Of a stretch of DNA of 64,000 nt, positions 57,764 through 64,000 are shown in pieces. A program made the translations under genes and the position numbers. The stretch is from NCBI RefSeq assembly GCF_003057745.1, contig NZ_QBJD02000020.1, positions 1 to 64,000 of the forward strand, written 5' to 3'. The stretch comes from Enterobacter sp. RIT418 (GTDB lineage: Bacteria > Pseudomonadota > Gammaproteobacteria > Enterobacterales > Enterobacteriaceae). Every line of letters starts with the position of its first letter. The stretch's first letter is position 1. The notes beneath the pieces were generated by a model. The model was not told the DNA's origin and ran no database searches. It saw only the letters and a list, made by a program, of their open reading frames with translations.

Positions 57764-58078
57764 TTACGCTAAATAAAACACCTCTTTTAACGCCGCGCTC
57801 ACCGGGCTGTTGTCCGGGTTCGACGGCATGACCTCGCGCATGTGCTTCCACCAGCGTTGGCACACGTCGGTGTTGGCCACCGCGTTCCAGCGCTCCTCCG
57901 ATTCGATCTCAACGGTCGCAAACAGCAGGCTGCGTTCCTCGTCGAGCCAGATGGCGTAATGGTGCACGCCGTGGTCTTTCAGCACCGCTTCCAGCTCGGG
58001 CCAGATGGGGTTATGGCGGCGTTCGTACTCGTCGTGCGCGTCCGGGTTGACCTGCATCACAAAGGCTTTGCGGATCAT
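57764..58078 (-). CDS. rhaM: L-rhamnose mutarotase
   Basis: 104 residues from ATG 58078 ([22 protein letters not shown]), the E. coli length. The catalytic His and Tyr/Trp framework is visible ([18 protein letters not shown]). It interconverts alpha- and beta-rhamnose. It overlaps the fucO-like gene by 4 bp and is last in the operon. Confidence 0.95.
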   Translation of the reverse strand: MIRKAFVMQVNPDAHDEYERRHNPIWPELEAVLKDHGVHHYAIWLDEERSLLFATVEIESEERWNAVANTDVCQRWWKHMREVMPSNPDNSPVSAALKEVFYLA

Positions 58079-59223
58079 AACGCCTCCAGGTACAGCTCGC
58101 GGACCTCTTCGCGGCTCGCAGCGCGCGGGTTGCACGGTGCGCACGGGTCGGCAAGGGCGTTGTCCAGCCAGCCGTCGATGTCGGATTTCGTCACGCCGAG
58201 CGCGCTAAAGCCGGACGGAATGCCCACGCGAACGCTCAGGTCGCGGATGGCCTGGATCGCCGCCGTGCTGGCGGCTTCGTCGCTCATGCCGCGGGTGTCG
58301 ACGCCCATCGCCTGCGCCACGCGGGCAAAGCGCGCGACGGCGTTCGGGCGGTTAAAGTTTTCAACGATCGGCAGCAGGATGGCGTTGCAGACGCCGTGCG
58401 GCAGGTTGTGCGTCGCGCCCGGCTGGTGCGCCAGCGCGTGAACCAGCCCCAGGCCGGCGCTGTTAAACGCCATGCCTGCCAGATACTGACCAAACGCCAT
58501 CTGCTCGCGGGCCTCCAGATGGTGACCGTCGTCGATCGCTTTCGGCAGCCAGAGGGCGATCAGGCGGATTGCTTCCAGCGCGTTGGCGTCGGTCAGCGGG
58601 TGCGCGCCCACGGAGACGTACGCTTCGATGGCGTGGGTCAGGGCGTCCATGCCGGTGGCGGCGGTCACGGAGGCCGGGATCTCAAGCATCACGCTGGCGT
58701 CATCCACCGCGATGTCCGGGATGATGTTGGAATCAATAATCACCTCTTTTACGTGGCGCTCGGCGTCGATGATCACCGCGTTGCTGGTCATCTCCGCCGC
58801 GGTGCCTGCGGTGGTATTAATAGCGACCAGCGGCACGCCCGCGTTTTTCACCTTGCCAACGCCGGAGTAGGCGGTAGACGGCCCCGGATTCGCGGTGAGG
58901 ATTTTAATCGCCTTGGCGGTGTCGATCGGGCTACCGCCGCCGAAGGCGATGACGAAATCACACTCCGCGTCCCGATAGGCCGCGTAGCCTTTCTGCACCA
59001 GCGCTTCCGTTGGGTTTGGAAACACCTCGTCGAAGAGGTGATAGGACATCTGGTGAGCGTCCAGCGCGGTGAACAGGCCGTCGAGCAGCCCCAGCTTCAC
59101 CAGCTGGCCGTCGGTGACGATCAGCGCTTTGCCCCACTGCTTGTTCGCCACCAGATTGACCATGTCGCCGATTGCGCCCGCACCGTGAAGGCTGATTTTC
59201 GGCAGCGCCAACATAAAACTCAT
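58075..59223 (-). CDS. FucO-like lactaldehyde reductase in the rhamnose operon
   Basis: 382 residues, iron-dependent (group III) alcohol dehydrogenase: [12 protein letters not shown] binds NAD, and [10 protein letters not shown] and [16 protein letters not shown] provide the metal ligands. It differs considerably from E. coli FucO. It would reduce the lactaldehyde released by RhaD to 1,2-propanediol under anaerobiosis. It lies between rhaD and rhaM, a place empty in E. coli, which uses the fuc-encoded enzyme. Confidence 0.88.
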   Translation of the reverse strand: MSFMLALPKISLHGAGAIGDMVNLVANKQWGKALIVTDGQLVKLGLLDGLFTALDAHQMSYHLFDEVFPNPTEALVQKGYAAYRDAECDFVIAFGGGSPIDTAKAIKILTANPGPSTAYSGVGKVKNAGVPLVAINTTAGTAAEMTSNAVIIDAERHVKEVIIDSNIIPDIAVDDASVMLEIPASVTAATGMDALTHAIEAYVSVGAHPLTDANALEAIRLIALWLPKAIDDGHHLEAREQMAFGQYLAGMAFNSAGLGLVHALAHQPGATHNLPHGVCNAILLPIVENFNRPNAVARFARVAQAMGVDTRGMSDEAASTAAIQAIRDLSVRVGIPSGFSALGVTKSDIDGWLDNALADPCAPCNPRAASREEVRELYLEAL

Positions 59224-59270
59224 GATAATTCTCCTTATCTCTCGCCGAACGTCTTCGGTCAGCGGGGCGG

Positions 59271-60101
59271 TTACGCGTACAAATCCAGCGCCGACTGCAT
59301 CGGGCTGACGCCAAAGCGTTTGCCCAGCGCGATCAGCTCTTCCCGGGTGATGGTTTGCTTCATGCCGCCCATGGAGTAGACCTTCACCAGCACCTCGGCT
59401 GACTTCTCGGCGGTGTCGATCAGGCCGAAGGTTTCATCCAGCGTCGGGCCGCTGCCGAAGACGCCGTGGAACGGCCACAGAACGAGAGAGTGCTTTTGCA
59501 TATCCCTGGCGGTCGCCTGGCCGATCTCATCGGTGCCCGGCACCATCCACGGCAGAATGCCCACGCCGTCCGGGAAGACCACCAGGCATTCGGTGCTCCC
59601 TTCCCACAGCTTGCGGGTGATGAACTCGGCGCTGTTTTCCAGCACGTAGGTCAGGGCGATCAGGTTGGTGGCGTGGCAATGCATGATCACGCGGTCTTTG
59701 CCGCCGGTTGCCGTCATGCGCTCGCAGTGAGAGAGGAAGTGCGCGGGCAGTTCGGAGGTGGGAACGGCGTCGTCCGTCAGGCCCCAGAGGATGAAGTACC
59801 CCGCGCCGTCGCTGTCTACCTTAACGACGCCGAGGTTGGCCTGCGGGTCGAGCTGCACGTTGCGGAAAAATTTGCCGGAGCCGGTGACGATAAAAGGCGT
59901 ATTCGCGAGCTGCGGCATCGGCTGGCTCAGCGCAATATAGCGCGGCTTGTGGTGGAAATCGGCGGCGTACGGCTCGATGTCCGCCTCATCCAGGCGCAGC
60001 GTGAGGTTGCCGCCGTTGCGTTCGTCCCAGCCCTTCAGCCAGGCGTCGGAGGTGGCTTTGATCATGCCCTGGACGAACCAGGAGTGGGTGATGGTTTGCA
60101 T
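59271..60101 (-). CDS. rhaD: Rhamnulose-1-phosphate aldolase
   Basis: 276 residues from ATG 60101 ([13 protein letters not shown], matching E. coli); a further in-frame ATG at 60116 would add five residues. Class II zinc aldolase: [10 protein letters not shown] and [10 protein letters not shown] provide zinc-binding histidines. It splits rhamnulose-1-phosphate into DHAP and L-lactaldehyde. Confidence 0.95.
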   Translation of the reverse strand: MQTITHSWFVQGMIKATSDAWLKGWDERNGGNLTLRLDEADIEPYAADFHHKPRYIALSQPMPQLANTPFIVTGSGKFFRNVQLDPQANLGVVKVDSDGAGYFILWGLTDDAVPTSELPAHFLSHCERMTATGGKDRVIMHCHATNLIALTYVLENSAEFITRKLWEGSTECLVVFPDGVGILPWMVPGTDEIGQATARDMQKHSLVLWPFHGVFGSGPTLDETFGLIDTAEKSAEVLVKVYSMGGMKQTITREELIALGKRFGVSPMQSALDLYA

Positions 60102-60134
60102 AGTTTTCTTTTCCATTTATCGCGGTGAGAGTTT

Positions 60135-60218
60135 CCCCTCACCCTAACCCTCTCCCCAAAGGGGCGAGGGGATGGTTTGCTCCCTCTCCCCTTTGGGGAG
60201 AGGGCAGGGGTGAGGGGG
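60135..60218. repeat. Palindromic intergenic repeat between rhaA and rhaD
   Basis: CCCCTCACCCTAACCCTCTCC on one side and GGAGAGGGCAGGGGTGAGGGG on the other form a long imperfect hairpin with an inner CCCCAAAGGGG unit. It fills nearly the whole rhaA-rhaD gap. This is a dispersed enterobacterial repeat type known from intergenic places. It may modulate expression of rhaD relative to rhaA. Confidence 0.8.
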
Positions 60219-60221
60219 CAA

Positions 60222-61481
60222 TTACCCGCGCTGGCTCAACACGTCTTTCTCATACGCCCGCACGTTCTCCAGCCACTGGCTGCCCGCAGGCACATCGTGG
60301 CGCTGGCAGTACATTTCCCACACCGCCTGCCACGGCAGGGATTTTTGCTCCTCCAGCAGCGCCAGGCGGGCGGTGTAGTCGCCGTTTTCCTCAAGCTGTT
60401 TCAGCGCGGCGGTAGGCTCCAGCAGCGCGCGCAGCAGGGCTTTCTTCATGTTGCGGGTGCCGATCACCCACGCCGCGATGCGGTTGATGGAGGCGTCAAA
60501 GAAGTCGAGGCCGATGTGCACGCGGTCGAACAGGTCGTGGCGGATGATTTCGCTGGCAATCGCCTGGGTTTCGTCATCCAGCAGCACCACGTGGTCGCTG
60601 TCCCAGCGCACCGGGCGGCTGACGTGCAGCAGCAGGCGCGGCACGTAGAGCATGGCGGCGGAGATTTTGTCCGAGATGACCTCGGTCGGGTGGAAGTGGC
60701 CCGCGTCCAGGCACAGCGCGGTCTGGCGGCTGGTGGCGTAGCCCATGTAAAACTCGTTCGAGCCGACGGTGTAGCTCTCCGCGCCGATGCCGAACAGCTT
60801 GCTCTCAACGGCGTCGATGTGGTGCGCCGGGTTCAGCTTTTCGCTGATGGCCTCGTCCAGCGCGGCCAGCAGGCGCTGGCGCGGGGCCAGGCGGTCAACG
60901 GTGATGTCCTTCATGCCGTCCGGGATCCAGATGTTCATCACCGACGGCGTGCCGAGCTGCTCGCCGAAATACGCCGAGACGCGGCGGCTGGCTTTGACGT
61001 GGTCGATCCAGAACTGGCGGATCTCATCGTCCGCGTGGGCGAGGGTAAACCCGTCCGCGCTCAGCGGATGCGAGAAGCAGGACGGGTTAAAGTCCAGCCC
61101 CAGACGGTTGGCTTTCGCCCATTCCACCCAGTTTTTGAAGTGCTCGGGCCTGATCTCGTTGCGCTCAACCGGCTCGTCGGACTCCAGATAGATCGCGTGC
61201 AGGTTCAGGCGCTTTGGCCCCGGGATCAGGCTCAGCGCCAGTTCGAGGTCGGCACGCAACTCGGCTGCGCTGCGCGCTTTCCCCGGATAGTTGCCGGTCG
61301 CCTGAATGCCACCCGTCAGCGAACCGCCCGGGTTTTCAAAACCGGCGACGTCATCGCCCTGCCAGCAGTGCATGGAGACCGGCAGGCGGTCAAGCTGGCG
61401 CAGCGCCGCGTCGACGTCCACGCCGACGGCGGCGAAACGCTGTTTTGCCAGTTCCCAGGCTTGTTCTAGTTGAGTGGTCAT
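60222..61481 (-). CDS. rhaA: L-rhamnose isomerase
   Basis: 419 residues from ATG 61481, exactly as in E. coli. Highly conserved ([20 protein letters not shown]). Metal-binding residues lie in [11 protein letters not shown] and the VRWDSDHV strand. It converts L-rhamnose to L-rhamnulose. The ATG overlaps the rhaB stop (ATGA). Confidence 0.97.
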   Translation of the reverse strand: MTTQLEQAWELAKQRFAAVGVDVDAALRQLDRLPVSMHCWQGDDVAGFENPGGSLTGGIQATGNYPGKARSAAELRADLELALSLIPGPKRLNLHAIYLESDEPVERNEIRPEHFKNWVEWAKANRLGLDFNPSCFSHPLSADGFTLAHADDEIRQFWIDHVKASRRVSAYFGEQLGTPSVMNIWIPDGMKDITVDRLAPRQRLLAALDEAISEKLNPAHHIDAVESKLFGIGAESYTVGSNEFYMGYATSRQTALCLDAGHFHPTEVISDKISAAMLYVPRLLLHVSRPVRWDSDHVVLLDDETQAIASEIIRHDLFDRVHIGLDFFDASINRIAAWVIGTRNMKKALLRALLEPTAALKQLEENGDYTARLALLEEQKSLPWQAVWEMYCQRHDVPAGSQWLENVRAYEKDVLSQRG

Positions 61482-62947
61482 GCGCAAAGCTCCTTTATCA
61501 GTCGTTTTTGCTGAAACTGCGCCCGATAGCGGGCTATCTTATGGCGGGGATGGGGGGTAAAGGTCATCAGGCTGTGGTTCGCCGCGACGACCGCACGGAA
61601 ATCGTCAACGCTGGAGAGTTCATCCAGGGTCATTAGCTGAACGCCGATATTGCCGAGCGTGGAGGCCTCTACCGGGCCCGCCACGACGGTGATGCCGCAG
61701 GCGTCCGCGCAGAGCTGGTTCAGCAGCCGGTTCTGGCAGCCGCCGCCAACGATATGCAGCTGGCTGAACGGCCTGCCGCGCAGGCTCGCCAGCTCGCTCA
61801 GGACGTCGGCATACAGCAGCGCGAGGCTGTCAAAGATGCAGCGCGCCAGCTCGGCGGGGCGGGACGGGACCGGCTGTCCGGCCTCGACGCAGGCGGCCTG
61901 GATCTCGGCGCTCATGTGCGCCGGATTGATAAAGCGATCGTCGTTGGGGTTGATCAGATACGAGCCGGCGGCGAGCGTTTCCGTCTCGGCGATAAGCGCA
62001 GGCAGGTCGGTCACGTTCTGCTCCTTCAGCACCCGCTGCAGCAGCCATAGCCCCATAATGTTTTTCAGCACCCGGTAGCGGCCTTCCGCGCCGCCCTCGT
62101 TGGTGATGTTTGCCGCCATCGCCGCGTCGCTGGTGTAGGGCGTTTTGCTCTCAAACCCCATCAGCGACCAGGTACCGGAGGAGAGATAGGCCGCGTCCGC
62201 GTCGGCGAGCGGCGAGGCGATGACCGCGCTGGCGGTATCGTGGCTCGCCACGGCCACCACCGGGATCGGATTGCCCTGCGGGCAAATCCACTGGCCGATC
62301 ACGTTGCCGGGGTGGGTCGGCGTGCCGAACCACGAGGCCGGTGCGCCCGTCCAGTCGAGAAGGGTTTCATCCCAGGCATCGGAGTTAATGTTCACCAGCT
62401 GGGTGGTGGTGGCGTTGGTGTATTCCCAGTTGAGGTTGCCGGTCAGGCGATAGCTCAGGTAGTCCGGGATCAGCAGCGCGTGCGCCGCGCGATCCACCGC
62501 TTCCGGCTGCTGCTGTACCAGCGCGCGCAGCTGGTACAGCGTGTTGAACGGTAAAAACTGAATGCCGCTGCGCCCGTAGATCGCTTCTTTACCGAGCCGG
62601 GCAACGGCCTGTGCCATCACGCCGTCGGTGCGGCTGTCGCGATAGGACACCGGCAGCCCGACGCGCTCGCCGCGCTCGTCCAGCAGCACAAAGTCCACGC
62701 CCCAGGTATCAATGCCGATGCTGTCGATCGGAATCCCGGCGTCGCAGACCTTTTGCAGCCCGGTGCGGATTTCAGCTTCCAGGCCGTCGATATCCCAGGT
62801 CTCAAAACCGTCCTGCTTTTGCAGGCAGTTCGTAAAGCGGTGCATTTCACGCAGCGACAGCGCGCGCTGGCTACCGTCCCAGGTGGCCAGCATGACGCGC
62901 CCGCTGGATGCGCCTAAATCAACAGCCACACAATGGCGAAAAGTCAT
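61478..62947 (-). CDS. rhaB: Rhamnulokinase
   Basis: 489 residues, FGGY kinase family: the N-terminal phosphate loop [12 protein letters not shown], the catalytic [10 protein letters not shown] and the C-terminal ATP-binding [13 protein letters not shown]. It phosphorylates L-rhamnulose. First gene of the minus-strand rhaB-rhaA-rhaD-fucO-like-rhaM operon, activated by RhaS and CRP. Confidence 0.97.
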   Translation of the reverse strand: MTFRHCVAVDLGASSGRVMLATWDGSQRALSLREMHRFTNCLQKQDGFETWDIDGLEAEIRTGLQKVCDAGIPIDSIGIDTWGVDFVLLDERGERVGLPVSYRDSRTDGVMAQAVARLGKEAIYGRSGIQFLPFNTLYQLRALVQQQPEAVDRAAHALLIPDYLSYRLTGNLNWEYTNATTTQLVNINSDAWDETLLDWTGAPASWFGTPTHPGNVIGQWICPQGNPIPVVAVASHDTASAVIASPLADADAAYLSSGTWSLMGFESKTPYTSDAAMAANITNEGGAEGRYRVLKNIMGLWLLQRVLKEQNVTDLPALIAETETLAAGSYLINPNDDRFINPAHMSAEIQAACVEAGQPVPSRPAELARCIFDSLALLYADVLSELASLRGRPFSQLHIVGGGCQNRLLNQLCADACGITVVAGPVEASTLGNIGVQLMTLDELSSVDDFRAVVAANHSLMTFTPHPRHKIARYRAQFQQKRLIKELCA

Positions 62948-63006
62948 GTTCGGGTCCTTCTTTAGGTCATTAGCGATGAGTGTAAAAAGGGTCGATAAAT
63001 GACGCC

Positions 63007-63073
63007 TTCTTGCCAGTGACAGCGAAAAACGGCGGCTGGCAAGAAAGCAAAGGTGAACGTGAGGCGGTTCACA
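63007..63073. promoter_or_regulatory. RhaS operator and CRP site of rhaB
   Basis: TTCTTGCCAG (63007-63016) and CTGGCAAGAA (63036-63045) are exact inverted repeats with 19 bp between, as expected of the two RhaS half-sites. The near one reaches the expected -35 of a minus-strand promoter with -10 TACACT (complement of 62979-62984). CGTGAGGCGGTTCACA (63058-63073) fits GTGA-N6-TCAC for CRP directly upstream. The rest of the 301-bp gap should contain the rhaS promoter. Confidence 0.75.
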
Positions 63074-63248
63074 GTTTCCTGTTATGGTGGGCTTTTCAGG
63101 CAGTGTGACGCTTCCCGCATTTCCCGATCTTTCCGCCGGTTTCTTGAAAAATCGGCGGGTTTTGCGCGCTTTGCTGCCGAAAATTCAAGGTGCGGGTGAA
63201 GGGGCTTAATTACTATTTTGAGAAGATTTCTCATTAGTGGTGGCCGAT

Positions 63249-64000
63249 ATGACCGTACTACACAGCGTGGATTTTTTTCCTTCGGAAGGTTCGCCCGTTG
63301 CGATTGAGCCGCGGCTTCCTCAGGCGGCATTTCCTGAACACCATCATGATTTTCATGAAATTGTGATTGTTGAGCATGGGACGGGCATTCATGTATTCAA
63401 CGGGCAGCCGTACACCATCTGCGGGGGAACGGTCTGCTTCGTGCGCGATCACGACAGGCACCTGTATGAACATACCGACAACCTTTGTTTGACCAACGTG
63501 CTTTATCGATCCCCGGACGCGTTCCAGTTTCTTGCGGGGCTGAACCAGCTGCTGCCGCAGGAAAAGGACGGACATTACCCGTCGCACTGGCGGATCAACC
63601 AGGCCACGCTGTCGCAGGTGCGCCTGCTGGTGAGCCAGCTTGAGCAAAGCGAAGAGGGGCCGGAGACGCACGCCCTTGCCGCGCGCGAGCTGCTGTTTAT
63701 GCAGCTGCTGTTGCTGCTGCGCCGGGGGAGCCTGGTGGAGGGAATGGGAAACAACGATGCGCGGCTGAATCAGCTGATGGCCTGGCTGGAGGAGCACTTT
63801 GCCGAGGACGTCTGCTGGGAAACGCTGGCGGATGATTTTTCGCTGTCGCTGCGCACCCTGCATCGCCAGCTTAAGCAGAACACCGGGCTTACGCCCCAGC
63901 GCTACCTCAACCGGCTGCGCTTAATCAAGGCGCGCCACCTGCTGCGCCACACGGATGAAAGCGTTACGGACATCGCCTATCGCTGCGGTTTTGGCGACAG
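63249..64000 (+). CDS. rhaS: L-rhamnose operon activator RhaS (cut by the window end)
   Basis: The first 250 codons of about 278 are present, from ATG 63249 ([20 protein letters not shown]). An N-terminal cupin sensing domain ([14 protein letters not shown]) is followed by the first AraC helix-turn-helix ([20 protein letters not shown]) and the start of the second ([10 protein letters not shown]). It activates rhaBAD with L-rhamnose. It is divergent from rhaB. Confidence 0.96.
   Translation, partial: MTVLHSVDFFPSEGSPVAIEPRLPQAAFPEHHHDFHEIVIVEHGTGIHVFNGQPYTICGGTVCFVRDHDRHLYEHTDNLCLTNVLYRSPDAFQFLAGLNQLLPQEKDGHYPSHWRINQATLSQVRLLVSQLEQSEEGPETHALAARELLFMQLLLLLRRGSLVEGMGNNDARLNQLMAWLEEHFAEDVCWETLADDFSLSLRTLHRQLKQNTGLTPQRYLNRLRLIKARHLLRHTDESVTDIAYRCGFGD

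Noticed and set aside
57464-57772. 102-codon plus-strand frame between the T6SS island and rhaM
   Set aside because: Low-complexity composition, no ribosome site; it runs across the hairpin after rhaM into the rhaM 3' end.
1-64000. CRISPR arrays, tRNA genes, insertion sequences, phage genes
   Set aside because: No regularly spaced repeats, cloverleaf genes or transposase/integrase frames were seen; the only short tandem array is the octamer at 35233-35271.

Overview
The window is chromosomal DNA from a member of the Enterobacteriaceae, most probably Enterobacter or a close relative (Lelliottia, Klebsiella). The evidence is near-complete synteny with the E. coli K-12 segment that runs from the end of an rRNA operon to the rhamnose genes, with proteins that read as clear orthologues. 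Against what I remember of that E. coli map, yihLMN, yihR, yiiEF, yiiG and frv are absent and three accessory blocks are present.

Layout. 1-58 is the 3' tip of a 5S rRNA and its terminator. 110-9433 holds mobB-mobA, yihD-srkA-dsbA, yihG, polA, Spot 42 (spf), engB, CsrC and yihI. 9437-17357 holds a small membrane ORF, hemN, the nitrogen-control operon glnA-glnL-glnG with its sigma-54 promoter and NtrC sites, and typA. 17437-28062 is the sulfoquinovose (SQ) catabolic cluster: ompL, yihO, yihP, yihQ, yihS, yihT and yihU on the minus strand, then yihV and the repressor gene yihW on the plus strand. It encodes porin, importers, sulfoquinovosidase, isomerase, kinase, aldolase and sulfolactaldehyde reductase, but not the mutarotase YihR. 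28181-31075 holds yihX-yihY-dtd-fabY, followed by an alpha/beta hydrolase.

The main accessory region is 32380-47149. A plus-strand SymE-type toxin gene, with a good antisense promoter inside it, lies at one end. The rest is a contact-dependent inhibition (CDI / two-partner secretion) locus on the minus strand: cdiB, a 2716-residue cdiA, its cdiI, then a train of promoterless cdiA-CT/immunity modules. Five VENN boundary motifs are visible. The toxin tails are glycine-rich and at least three are related to one another. Each has a tiny two-helix membrane immunity protein that starts at or next to the toxin's stop. The last toxin and immunity genes are joined in frame by a run of nine G; eight G would restore the usual ATGA overlap. 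A gap-free 658-bp direct repeat links cdiA to the first orphan, and an octanucleotide tandem repeat and decayed fragments mark further recombination.

47324-54065 holds the aerobic formate dehydrogenase-O genes fdoG (with an in-frame selenocysteine TGA), fdoH, fdoI, fdhE and the divergent fdhD. 54180-56070 holds a DUF1471 secreted protein, an AzlCD-type amino-acid exporter and its XRE-cupin regulator. 56153-57414 is a small type VI secretion island: a Tlde1-like L,D-transpeptidase effector, a membrane immunity candidate and an Hcp. 57764-64000 is the L-rhamnose cluster rhaM, a fucO-like lactaldehyde reductase, rhaD, rhaA, rhaB and divergent rhaS, cut by the window end. No tRNA, insertion sequence or CRISPR array was seen.
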